Part shown: one piece after another, positions 9,390-16,815 of the stretch | How the letters are laid out: every line of letters starts with the position of its first letter | Numbering within the stretch: the first letter of the stretch is position 1 | NCBI GenBank assembly: GCA_016795365.1 | Contig: JAEUHN010000011.1 | Location: 25,770-89,769 of the forward strand | Length of the DNA: 64,000 bases | Origin: Verrucomicrobiaceae bacterium | Lineage (GTDB): Bacteria > Verrucomicrobiota > Verrucomicrobiia > Verrucomicrobiales > Verrucomicrobiaceae | Reading direction: 5' to 3' | Program-made: the position numbers and the translations under genes | The notes under the pieces: model-generated | What the model saw: the letters and a program-made list of their open reading frames with translations, nothing else | The model's database searches: none | Told to the model about the DNA's origin: nothing

Positions 9390-10181
9390 ATGTCGAACCT
9401 TAACCTCCAACTCAAAGTCTGGCGTCAATCGAGCGCGAACGCCAAGGGCACCTTCCAGGAAATCGAAGCGCGCGACATTCCTGACCACGCCTCCTTCCTG
9501 GAGATGATGGACATCGTGAATGAGCGCATGATCGCGAAAGGCGAGGAGCCAGTCGCTTTCGATCACGACTGTCGCGAAGGCATCTGCGGCATGTGCAGCA
9601 TGGTGATCAATGGCGTGCCCCACGGCCCTGAGAAGGCGACCACGACGTGTCAGCTTCACATGCGCAAGTTCAAGACCGGCGACACCATCTGGGTCGAGCC
9701 GTTCCGTGCGCGTGCCTTCCCGGTCGTGAAGGACCTAGTCGTTGATCGCTCTGCCTTTGATCGCATTCAGCAGGCCGGGGGCTTCGTCACCGTGCGCACG
9801 GGTGCTCCGCAGGATGCCAATGCGCTGCCGATCGGCAAAGACGTGGCCGATGCCGCGATGGATGCGGCGGCTTGCATCGGTTGCGGAGCTTGTGTGGCAG
9901 CGTGCAAAAACGCCAGCGCGATGCTCTTCGTCGGAGCCAAGGCTGGTCAGCTCAACAGCTTGCCTCAAGGCCAGCCCGAGAAGACCCGCCGCACGCTGGG
10001 CATGGTGCGCCAGATGGACAAGGAAGGCTTCGGCAACTGCACAAATCAATACGAGTGCGAAGCCTCCTGTCCCAAGGAGATCAAGCGCTCCTGGATCGGC
10101 AAGCTCAACCGTGACTATGCTGTCTCCGCCGCTGTGGAAGCTGTCGTCGGCCTCGGTAATGCGAGCAGCGGTGGCGAGTAA
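9390..10181 (+). CDS. sdhB: Succinate dehydrogenase/fumarate reductase iron-sulfur subunit
   Basis: A 263-residue subunit carrying the electron-transfer clusters of complex II. The [2Fe-2S] ligands are in [18 protein letters not shown] and the downstream TTTCQLH. The ferredoxin-like part has [15 protein letters not shown] and [15 protein letters not shown] for the [4Fe-4S] and [3Fe-4S] clusters. It starts 24 bases after the nucleotidyltransferase gene and is followed by a clear terminator, so the operon reads sdhC-sdhA-two inserted genes-sdhB. Confidence 0.96.
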   Translation: MSNLNLQLKVWRQSSANAKGTFQEIEARDIPDHASFLEMMDIVNERMIAKGEEPVAFDHDCREGICGMCSMVINGVPHGPEKATTTCQLHMRKFKTGDTIWVEPFRARAFPVVKDLVVDRSAFDRIQQAGGFVTVRTGAPQDANALPIGKDVADAAMDAAACIGCGACVAACKNASAMLFVGAKAGQLNSLPQGQPEKTRRTLGMVRQMDKEGFGNCTNQYECEASCPKEIKRSWIGKLNRDYAVSAAVEAVVGLGNASSGGE

Positions 10182-10212
10182 GGGCGCGCCTTGGAGTCAT
10201 CGTTTCCCATTG

Positions 10213-10244
10213 AAAAGCCCAGCCCATTTGGTCTGGGCTTTTTG
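10213..10244 (+). terminator. Rho-independent terminator of the sdh operon
   Basis: AAAAGCCCAG pairs with CTGGGCTTTT across a 10-base loop, and the T-run continues for several more bases. It lies 32 bases after the sdhB stop. The arms start with A and end with T, so it might also act weakly on the other strand, downstream of the minus-strand tRNA. Confidence 0.85.
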
Positions 10245-10318
10245 TTGGAACACCACACAGCGGTGTTGGCACCAATGGTGAATCGAGCGGGATGTGGCCA
10301 CATCTTCGCTGGGTGAAG

Positions 10319-10406
10319 TGGCGGAAGGGGTGGGATTCGAACCCACGGTAGGTTGCCCTACGTCTGATTTCGAATCAGATACAATAGACCACTCTGCCAC
10401 CCTTCC
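10319..10406 (-). tRNA. tRNA-Ser (anticodon CGA)
   Basis: Read on the minus strand, an 88-base cloverleaf is complete. The acceptor arm is GGAAGGG with CCCTTCC, the discriminator is G, and CCA is encoded. The D arm contains AGTGG. The anticodon stem is TCTGA/TCAGA around loop TTCGAAA, giving anticodon CGA. A long type II variable arm (TAGG GCAA CCTA) is present. The T arm is GTGGG TTCGAAT CCCAC. The long variable arm and anticodon identify a serine tRNA reading UCG. Confidence 0.95.
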
Positions 10407-10492
10407 AGTGCTGAAAACAGCGCCCTGTATTTACCTGTTTCGTCCAGCTTTGCAAGCGTTGTATCGGAGTCTTCGCGGCGACTCTTCGAACT

Positions 10493-10735
10493 TCAAGCGG
10501 CACCCTTGGGACTTGCGCTGAGGATGGAAGCTTCGGAGGTTTCCCGCTCCAGCGTCTTCATTCGACGCCGAATCACGAAGGCGATGCTGCCGACCAAGGT
10601 GGCCGGAAGCAGGATGAGAGCGGCCGTGGTGGCGAGGTAGGCAGTGCGGGCGTGATTGTTCTGAAAACACACGGCGCAGGCATTGGCACTGGTGGTGCCG
10701 ATCAGCAGAATGGTGCCTGTGAGGATTCGTTTCAT
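10493..10735 (-). CDS. Small membrane protein with CxxC motif, last gene of the cox operon
   Basis: An 80-residue protein. A signal-like N-terminal helix (about residues 1-18) is followed by ACAVCFQN, a CxxC pair, a transmembrane helix around ALILLPATLVGSIAFVIRR and a charged cytoplasmic tail. It starts 4 bases after the stop of the second subunit-III gene, so it is co-transcribed with the oxidase genes. Its role is unknown. A part in oxidase assembly or metal handling is possible from location and the CxxC, but unproven. The 86 bases between its stop and the tRNA hold nothing I recognise. Confidence 0.65.
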   Translation of the reverse strand: MKRILTGTILLIGTTSANACAVCFQNNHARTAYLATTAALILLPATLVGSIAFVIRRRMKTLERETSEASILSASPKGAA

Positions 10736-10739
10736 GCGC

Positions 10740-11342
10740 CTAGAGAACGTAAACGAGCACGTAGAGGAAGGGCCAGAGCCCGACGACAAAATACCAAAAC
10801 ACCTGCGCCGCCCAGAACCGAGAGAGTCTCAGGGAGCCAGACGCAAATGAATGGTAAACGTGAGCGAGCAAGCCGAGAGCGATGACGGCATGGGCGGCGT
10901 GAGCGCCGATGATCAGGTAGAAGAAGCTGCCGTAGCTGCTCGACTGCATGGTGAGTCCATACTTGATCAGTCGAACCCATTCCATCCCCTGAATGGCGAC
11001 GAAGAGAGTGCCCAGCCACATGGACCACCGGAGCCATCGGCTGGTGATCGTCGGGCTTGCCGATGAATTCAGAGCCCGCGATGCAAGCCAGAGCATGATG
11101 CCGCTGGTGAGCAGGATAGCCGTGTTGGCTGCGGTCGTGAGCAATGGGAGGCGTGGCTGATCGATCGGCGGCCACTCGCGCGCTGATCCCCGCACGACGA
11201 ACATCGCAGAGATGAGGGCCGCGAAGAACATCAGCTCGCAGGCCACAAAAAACAGCATGCCCATGACTGCGTCAGGCAGGACGCCGTGGCGTGCATACCT
11301 GCGTGGGACTTGAGGAGGGGCGGGCATGATGCAGGAGGTCAT
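10740..11342 (-). CDS. Second cytochrome c oxidase subunit III-like protein
   Basis: A 200-residue protein with five predicted transmembrane segments and the haem-copper oxidase subunit III pattern: ...GMLFFVACELMFFAAL... near the start, IQGMEWVRLIKYGL in the middle, IIGAHAAHAVIALG, and a C-terminal FWAAQVFWYFVVGLWPFLYVLVY. The cluster already has another subunit III at 11736-12326, so this is a divergent paralogue. It begins 4 bases downstream of the subunit IV stop. An internal ATG five codons in (MPAPPQV) could be the true start. Confidence 0.85.
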   Translation of the reverse strand: MTSCIMPAPPQVPRRYARHGVLPDAVMGMLFFVACELMFFAALISAMFVVRGSAREWPPIDQPRLPLLTTAANTAILLTSGIMLWLASRALNSSASPTITSRWLRWSMWLGTLFVAIQGMEWVRLIKYGLTMQSSSYGSFFYLIIGAHAAHAVIALGLLAHVYHSFASGSLRLSRFWAAQVFWYFVVGLWPFLYVLVYVL

Positions 11343-11346
11343 GCGA

Positions 11347-11703
11347 TCAATGATGAGCAGGCGCTGTCACGGCTGGTGCTGGATGGTCGAGATGCTTCCA
11401 GTTTACTCCGCTCTTGTTCATTACATCGGGTGCGACACCGAAGAACAGAACCAGCAAAAAGATCGCGGCCATGACCAGGAGATACCAGATGTATTTCTTC
11501 TCCACATTGAGGTGCATGAAGTAGGCGGCAACCATCAAGGCCTTCACCACGGCCACACCGAAGGCGGTGATCAGCAGGACAGTGAGACCTCCCATCATTG
11601 GCCCCACGATGCTCACCACGAGGAGGGCGAGCAGGATGTAGTAGATGCGCAGGTAGGGCTTGGCCGAGTGAGTGTGGCCTTCGGAGTGTGCTGTATCAGA
11701 CAT
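11347..11703 (-). CDS. Cytochrome c oxidase subunit IV family protein
   Basis: A 118-residue protein with three transmembrane helices and the family hallmark KALMVAAYFMHLNVEKKYIWYL, in which a helix ends in YFMHL. This matches the prokaryotic caa3/COX4-like small subunit (CtaF/CoxD type) that stabilises the oxidase. N- and C-terminal tails are histidine- and proline-rich. It lies between the two subunit III genes. Confidence 0.88.
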   Translation of the reverse strand: MSDTAHSEGHTHSAKPYLRIYYILLALLVVSIVGPMMGGLTVLLITAFGVAVVKALMVAAYFMHLNVEKKYIWYLLVMAAIFLLVLFFGVAPDVMNKSGVNWKHLDHPAPAVTAPAHH

Positions 11704-11735
11704 GGCAAGGATGGAAGAAGGAGTTCGGTCAAAGA

Positions 11736-12326
11736 CTAGGACGCGGCACTGGCGATGTAGAACAGCGGGAAGAGGAACAGCCAGACGACATCGACGAAGT
11801 GCCAGTAGATGCCGATGTATTCCACGCGCTGGAGGTTCTTGCCTTTGGCGACATCAGGGAGAATGAGGCCCATGATGGTCATGCCGCCGATAACGTGCAA
11901 ACCATGCAGCGCGGTGGCGGTGTAGTAGAAGGCCCAGAAGACGCTGCGGGTGATCGTGTAACCGTGGCTGATCTCGGAGGTGTATTCATACGCCTTCACA
12001 CAAAGGAAGATGAGGCCACCGAGGATGGTCCAGATCAGATACTTGCGCGCGTTGACCGTGTCCTTGTTGCAGGCAGCCACGTGAGCGAGCACGACGAACA
12101 AACTCGAGGTCAGCAGCACAAACGTATTGAGAGCCCCGGCTGCGAGCTTGGTGTGCTCGGCCTCAGCAGCCCATTCGGGATGACGGAAACGGAACAGAAG
12201 GTAGCAGGTGACGAGCCCGCCGAAGATGACGATTTCAGAAGCGAGCACCCACCAGATGGCGAGCCGACCTGTGGGAATGCCGGTGGCGCAGCGATTGGTG
12301 GCGATGGGAACTTGGAATGCACTCAT
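11736..12326 (-). CDS. Cytochrome c oxidase subunit III
   Basis: A 196-residue, five-helix protein. Diagnostic segments are WVLASEIVIFGGLVTCYLLF, FVLLTSSLFVVLAHVA, CVKAYEYTSEISHGYT, FWAFYYTATALHGLHVIGG (HGLHV is the conserved subunit III motif) and YWHFVDVVWLFLFPLFYI (WHFVDVVW). It is a short subunit III of the caa3/bacterial type lacking the first two helices. It follows subunit I by 24 bases. Confidence 0.93.
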   Translation of the reverse strand: MSAFQVPIATNRCATGIPTGRLAIWWVLASEIVIFGGLVTCYLLFRFRHPEWAAEAEHTKLAAGALNTFVLLTSSLFVVLAHVAACNKDTVNARKYLIWTILGGLIFLCVKAYEYTSEISHGYTITRSVFWAFYYTATALHGLHVIGGMTIMGLILPDVAKGKNLQRVEYIGIYWHFVDVVWLFLFPLFYIASAAS

Positions 12327-12350
12327 GGCAGAAGAGAAGTCGCGAAGGGT

Positions 12351-14063
12351 TTAGTTGGCGGCGTTTTGGGGCCAGTAGTCCTGTTCGCGTCCGGGAACGC
12401 TGTATTCGTAGGGGCCGCGATAGACTTCAGGCAGTTCGGCCCAGTTGCCATGAGGCGGTGGCGAGTCGGCGGTCCATTCGAGCGTGTTTGCCTTCCAGGG
12501 ATTGGCTCCGGCGGGCGCACCTTTCAGCAGGCTCTTGATCACGTTGATGACGAAGGGAATCTGGAAGGCGATCATCACCAGCAGGGCGTGAGTGGCCATG
12601 GTGCGCAGACTCTGCATGTGAGGCGTCGTCAATTCAGCGAAGCCGCTGTAGTCGTAGATGCGGCGATGTTCGCCAGCGAGGCCGCTGAAGAAGAGGGGGA
12701 TGAAGATGAAGTTGAACGCGATGGCGGAACCCCAGAAATGGATTCGGCCGAGGCGCTCATCGAGCATCTTGCCAGTCACTTTCGGGAAGTAGTAGGTGAA
12801 GATCGCGAAGCCTCCGAAGGCGACGAGCGGGATGAGGGTGTAGTGGAAGTGGGCCACCACGAAGTAAGTGTCGTGGAAGTAAACATCGAGGGCGCTGGAG
12901 CCGAGGTAGATGCCCGTCACGCCGCCCAGCAGGAACTCGACGATCAGGCCAATGGCCCAGAGCATGGGAACCTTGAATTCGATCGAGCCTTTGAACAAGG
13001 TGGCGATCATCGCGAACATGATCACCGCTACCGGGATCGAGATGATGATCGTGGTAAGGCTGAAGATGGAAGCCATGCGCGGATCGATGCCGGCGATGAA
13101 CTGATGATGCGCCCACACGATCATGCTCAAGATGCCAACCATGAAGGTGGTATAGACGATCGTCTTGTAACCGAAGAGCGGCTTGCGGGAGAAGACGCAG
13201 ATGATCTCGCACACGACGCCCAGTTCTGGTAGCAGCAGCACATACACCTCGGGATGGCCGAAGAACCAAAACAGGTGCTGCCACAGGACGGGGTCGCCAC
13301 CTTGGGCAGCGAAGAAGTGGGTGCCGAGTGTTTGATCGAGCAGCAGCATGACTGCGCCTGCAACCAAGGGGCCGACAGACATCATGAAGATGATCGTGGC
13401 GATGACGATCATCCAGACGAGCACCGGCATGTCGAACATCTTCATGCCTTTGGCGCGCGAGTTCATGGCCGTCGTGACGAAGTTGATGCCGCCGAGCAGG
13501 AAGGCCACGATCTCCAAGGCGACGGCGAGCAGCCAGATCACATTGCCGTGAGGCGTGAGGTTGTATTCCACCTTGGCCGAGAGCGGAGGATACGAGGTCC
13601 AGGCTCCACCGAAGGCGCCACCAGGAGCCATGAAGCCGACGAGCAGAAGCACGGTGCTGAGGAAAAAGACCTGGAAGGACAGGCGGTTCACGCGCGGGAA
13701 CACCATGTCATCGCAGCCAATCATGAGCGGAATGCAGTAGTTGCCCAGACCTGCCAGAAGGATGGGCATCGCCACCCAGAAGATCATGATTGTGCCGTGG
13801 TTGGTCACCAGTGAGTTGTAAGCCGCAGGCGAGAGCACGCCGTAGAACGGGATGTGTGCCGCCGGGTTCGCCAGGTGCATGCGGAACACATACGACATGT
13901 AAACACCGACCACGGCCATGAAGATGCCCGTCAGGGTGTATTGCAGGCCTATGATCTTGTGATCGACCGAGAAGATGTATTTGCTCCAGAAGCTCTGCGG
14001 AGCGTGATGCGCATGCGAGTCGGCCTCAGGGGCCGCGTCGGCGTGAACGGAAGACGAGGTCAT
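12351..14063 (-). CDS. ctaD: Cytochrome c oxidase subunit I (aa3 type)
   Basis: A 570-residue catalytic subunit with twelve or more transmembrane helices that reduces O2 to water and pumps protons. Visible hallmarks are FWFFGHPEVYVLLLPELG (CuB ligand His, cross-linked Tyr and the A1-type proton-channel Glu), AHHQFIAG (CuB His pair), GYKTIVYTTF (K-channel region) and FHDTYFVVAHFHYTLI (haem a3 and haem a His). A histidine-rich soluble N-terminus precedes helix I. It lies between subunit II and subunit III genes. Confidence 0.97.
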   Translation of the reverse strand: MTSSSVHADAAPEADSHAHHAPQSFWSKYIFSVDHKIIGLQYTLTGIFMAVVGVYMSYVFRMHLANPAAHIPFYGVLSPAAYNSLVTNHGTIMIFWVAMPILLAGLGNYCIPLMIGCDDMVFPRVNRLSFQVFFLSTVLLLVGFMAPGGAFGGAWTSYPPLSAKVEYNLTPHGNVIWLLAVALEIVAFLLGGINFVTTAMNSRAKGMKMFDMPVLVWMIVIATIIFMMSVGPLVAGAVMLLLDQTLGTHFFAAQGGDPVLWQHLFWFFGHPEVYVLLLPELGVVCEIICVFSRKPLFGYKTIVYTTFMVGILSMIVWAHHQFIAGIDPRMASIFSLTTIIISIPVAVIMFAMIATLFKGSIEFKVPMLWAIGLIVEFLLGGVTGIYLGSSALDVYFHDTYFVVAHFHYTLIPLVAFGGFAIFTYYFPKVTGKMLDERLGRIHFWGSAIAFNFIFIPLFFSGLAGEHRRIYDYSGFAELTTPHMQSLRTMATHALLVMIAFQIPFVINVIKSLLKGAPAGANPWKANTLEWTADSPPPHGNWAELPEVYRGPYEYSVPGREQDYWPQNAAN

Positions 14064-14083
14064 GGTCAGTTGTTGGGAGAAGA

Positions 14084-14824
14084 CTACTTTTGGGGAACTT
14101 GAGTCGCAGGAGCAGCGGCTGGAGCGGGAGAGGCGGCAGGCGCTCCTGGAAGCGCCGTGGCTCCAGCGGCGACAGCTTTCATCCAGGCGTCGTAGTCAGC
14201 CTGGGTTTGGACGGTGATTCGGGCCGCCATGTAGCCGTGGCCCAGCCCACAGATCTCAGCGCATTGAACGTCGTAAACGCCAGGCACGGTCGGCTTAAAC
14301 CAGCCTGTGATGCTGCGGCCTGGGATGGTGTCCTGCTTGAAACGCATCACCGGGATGCTGAAGGAATGAAGCACATCCTTCGACTGCAGGTCCACGTGAA
14401 TCACCTTGTTCACCACCACGTGCAGATCATCCACGGTAACGATGTCATCCGGGGTGCCCAGTTTTCCATCTGGCCCTTCGTGACTGAAGGTCCAGGCCCA
14501 CTGCTGGCCCATGACGCCCACCTTGTGATCAGCCGTCGGAAGGGTTTCCTTCACATTGTGCCACACGCTGGCCGTGGCGACGTCGATCCATCCATCACAC
14601 ATCACGACGAGCACAACGGGGATAAACACCCAGCTCAGTTCACGCCACGTCTTGCCCGTGATGTAAGCGGCCTTGACGCCTTCTTTGCGCCGATATTTGA
14701 GCGCGAAATAGATGACGATGCCCTGGGCCACGATAAACCAGAAACCGATGAGCGCGGTGACCAACCAGAACAGGCCGTCGATGTCCGCCGCATACGATGA
14801 GACTCCTTTGATCCAATGATTCAT
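14084..14824 (-). CDS. ctaC: Cytochrome c oxidase subunit II (CuA)
   Basis: A 246-residue protein with two N-terminal transmembrane helices and a periplasmic cupredoxin domain. The CuA ligands are seen in VLHSFSIPVMRFKQ (His) and VQCAEICGLGHGYM (two Cys, Glu, His and Met). It receives electrons from cytochrome c. The C-terminus is an Ala/Pro-rich tail without a fused cytochrome c domain, so the separate dihaem cytochrome encoded upstream is the probable donor. It is 12 bases downstream of the 37-residue miniprotein gene. Confidence 0.96.
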   Translation of the reverse strand: MNHWIKGVSSYAADIDGLFWLVTALIGFWFIVAQGIVIYFALKYRRKEGVKAAYITGKTWRELSWVFIPVVLVVMCDGWIDVATASVWHNVKETLPTADHKVGVMGQQWAWTFSHEGPDGKLGTPDDIVTVDDLHVVVNKVIHVDLQSKDVLHSFSIPVMRFKQDTIPGRSITGWFKPTVPGVYDVQCAEICGLGHGYMAARITVQTQADYDAWMKAVAAGATALPGAPAASPAPAAAPATQVPQK

Positions 14825-14836
14825 GACGGATGGGGT

Positions 14837-14950
14837 TTAGTAGATGTAGGCGATGATTCCGGCGATGAAGGCGGCGCAGGTAACCGCCGTCACAGCAAAC
14901 ATGAGCCAGGCGATGCGGTCGGCGGAGTTGGGTTCGGACGTGGATTGCAT
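14837..14950 (-). CDS. 37-residue single-helix membrane miniprotein in the cox operon
   Basis: A very short open frame between the cytochrome c gene (stop at 14963) and subunit II (start at 14824). The translation begins MQSTSEPNSADRIAWLMF, continues into one hydrophobic helix rich in Ala, Ile, Thr and Val, and ends in IIAYIY. It is flanked by short intergenic gaps of 12 bases on each side, and GGAG lies shortly before its ATG (CTTCTCCTC on the plus strand). Small single-helix subunits are common in oxidase clusters. This one could be an accessory subunit or an assembly factor. It is below the size most gene callers report. Confidence 0.6.
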   Translation of the reverse strand: MQSTSEPNSADRIAWLMFAVTAVTCAAFIAGIIAYIY

Positions 14951-14962
14951 GAGGAGAAGTGA

Positions 14963-15655
14963 TCAGGGTTTGCCGCTGAGGGTGTTGATGTAGGCAAGGA
15001 TGTCGCGATCGGCCTCTTCGAGGGTGGCTCCGAGGTTCTTCGCCATGAGCGGCAGGGCATCGCGCACCATGGGCACCATGCGCAGACCTTCGAGATCCTT
15101 CACACTGCCGCGCACTCCGGTGCGGAACTTCACCAGTTGCTCCTGAATATACCAGGACTCGAGCGCCACCTGGGATGGGGCTCGAATGTTGGGGTCGGGA
15201 TTGCCTTGGGAGTTGGCACCATGGCACGCCATGCAGACCATGGTGTAGAGCTGCTGTCCGCGCTTGATGTCGGCCGAGGTGTCGGGCTTTTCCACCTTGG
15301 GGGCCAGCGAGGCGATGTAGGCTGACACCGCTTTCACCTCGGCATCGCCGTTGAGCGAACGAGCCATCGCACGCATCATGAGGCCCTTCGTGTCGTTGGG
15401 ATGAGCGCCGCGCGTGTCATTGCGGAACTTCATGATCTGTCCCTCCAGATACCAGGCGTCGAGACCTGCGATCGAAGGCACTTGAAGGGTTCCTGCTTTC
15501 AATCCCTGACCGTCTGCGCCGTGGCAGTTCACGCAGCGGAAGAACAACTGCTTGCCACTGAGCCCAGAAGGGTCGCCAGCAAAGGCACGTGAGGACATGA
15601 ATGACATCGCGAGTGTCGCGACAACGGCGAAAGCGAAGGGGAGGCTGGTGCGCAT
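14963..15655 (-). CDS. Dihaem c-type cytochrome (class I, c4-like)
   Basis: A 230-residue periplasmic protein with a signal peptide ending near SRAFAGD. It has two haem-attachment motifs, CVNCH (residues 41-45) and CMACH (141-145). Each half carries a downstream Met (MMRAMARSL and LRMVPMVRDALP) as likely sixth ligand, so the protein is two tandem class I domains as in cytochrome c4 (fixed duplication). It is the first gene of the oxidase operon and the likely electron donor to CuA. The start at 15655 gives the signal peptide. Upstream in-frame codons are probably untranslated. Confidence 0.92.
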   Translation of the reverse strand: MRTSLPFAFAVVATLAMSFMSSRAFAGDPSGLSGKQLFFRCVNCHGADGQGLKAGTLQVPSIAGLDAWYLEGQIMKFRNDTRGAHPNDTKGLMMRAMARSLNGDAEVKAVSAYIASLAPKVEKPDTSADIKRGQQLYTMVCMACHGANSQGNPDPNIRAPSQVALESWYIQEQLVKFRTGVRGSVKDLEGLRMVPMVRDALPLMAKNLGATLEEADRDILAYINTLSGKP

Positions 15656-15710
15656 GGATCGGTTCTGGGAAGAAGCGCGAAGGAGACGCATCAAGTGTTG
15701 TGCAAATCCT

Positions 15711-15724
15711 GTGCATGAATGCAC
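15711..15724. promoter_or_regulatory. Candidate operator: perfect palindrome upstream of the cox operon
   Basis: GTGCAT-GA-ATGCAC is a perfect 6+6 bp inverted repeat 56 bases before the cytochrome c start, inside the 185-base region shared with the divergent esterase gene. It could bind a dimeric regulator of either gene. No known consensus is matched. Confidence 0.3.
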
Positions 15725-15840
15725 CGATCTTTGGTGCTCATGGGTGGCGATTCGATGAATGCATCAGTCTGCAAGTCGTTGAAGGCGGCCACGTTTCGGA
15801 AGGCGCTCTTTCCATCGTCATTTTTCACCGCCCACTGCTC

Positions 15841-16731
15841 ATGCGCCTCACTTCCTTCTCGATCCTTGCCGTCCTCACCCTCCTCTCCATGCACGGAGCC
15901 GTCGAGGCCGATGACAAGCACGAGATCACGCCACTCAGCATTCCTGGGAGCGAGCCTCATGTGTTTCGCAAGATGGGCGACGTGGAACTCCGACTCCATG
16001 TGGTCAAGCCGAAGGGATGGACGCCGGAGGGTCGTCGTCCGTGCATGGTGAGTTTCTTCGGCGGCGGCTGGATCAATGGCACGCCGGAGAGCAGCATTCG
16101 TTGGTCGCAGTGGGCTGCAAGTCAGGGGCTCGTGGGCATTGCGCCGGACTACCGCACGCGCAGCCGGTTCAAAGCGGTGCCCGAGGACTGTGTGTCGGAT
16201 GGTCGTGCGGCGATGCGATGGATCGTCGCGCATGCAAGCGAACTGGGCATTGATACCAACAAGCTGGTCGTGAGCGGTGGCTCTGCCGGTGGTCACGTCG
16301 CCGCATGGACCGCCATCACCAAACCAGGTCCCGGCAAAGATGACCCAGCGCCCACGATTCTCCCTGCTGCCCTCGTGTTGCTCTACCCCGTGACCGACAC
16401 CAAGGCCAGTGGCTACGGCGGACCGAAGCGTTTCAACAACAGCGTGGAGCGAGCGCTCGCGTGCTCCGTGCCGGACCAGATGCAGGCACACGTGCCCCCG
16501 ATGATCATCCTGCATGGTGATGCTGACAAGACGGTGCCGTATGCGAACTCGGTGGCCATGCGCGATAAGCTCGTCGCCGAAGGGAATCGCTGCGAACTTG
16601 TCACCTTCGCCGGACTCGGACATTCCTACACGTCCAGTCAGTTCGGCTCGGCAGGCAAGGCAGCTGACGTCAAAACCAAAGCTGACATCCTCGCCTTCCT
16701 CACCAGCCTTGGCATTCTCGGTGGCCAATAG
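15841..16731 (+). CDS. Exported alpha/beta-hydrolase, esterase/lipase family
   Basis: A 296-residue protein with a signal peptide (MRLTSFSILAVLTLLSMHGA) and an alpha/beta-hydrolase fold of the BD-FAE/hormone-sensitive-lipase-like type. The oxyanion segment is FFGGGWINGT, the nucleophile elbow is VVSGGSAGGHVA (Ser in GGSAGG), the acid is in ILHGDADKTVPY and the His is in GLGHSY. It probably cleaves acyl esters from sugars in the periplasm. The start at 15841 gives a proper signal peptide; more upstream in-frame starts would overlap the cox promoter region. It is divergent from the cytochrome c gene. Confidence 0.85.
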   Translation: MRLTSFSILAVLTLLSMHGAVEADDKHEITPLSIPGSEPHVFRKMGDVELRLHVVKPKGWTPEGRRPCMVSFFGGGWINGTPESSIRWSQWAASQGLVGIAPDYRTRSRFKAVPEDCVSDGRAAMRWIVAHASELGIDTNKLVVSGGSAGGHVAAWTAITKPGPGKDDPAPTILPAALVLLYPVTDTKASGYGGPKRFNNSVERALACSVPDQMQAHVPPMIILHGDADKTVPYANSVAMRDKLVAEGNRCELVTFAGLGHSYTSSQFGSAGKAADVKTKADILAFLTSLGILGGQ

Positions 16732-16815
16732 CACCGCGTGGGCACCCTCGCCTGAGAGTCTTTTCGTGCGCAGGGTGTCTGTCTCGACACATTCAAGTCA
16801 TGACCGCCATCGCCC

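Noticed and set aside
11598..13232. 544-codon plus-strand frame opposite oxidase subunits I, III and IV
   Set aside because: The opposite strand encodes unmistakable oxidase subunits. The plus-strand product is Glu/Asp/His/Gly-rich shadow sequence.
15691..16734. 347-codon minus-strand frame opposite the exported esterase
   Set aside because: The esterase on the plus strand has a signal peptide and catalytic triad. The antisense product shows no motif.
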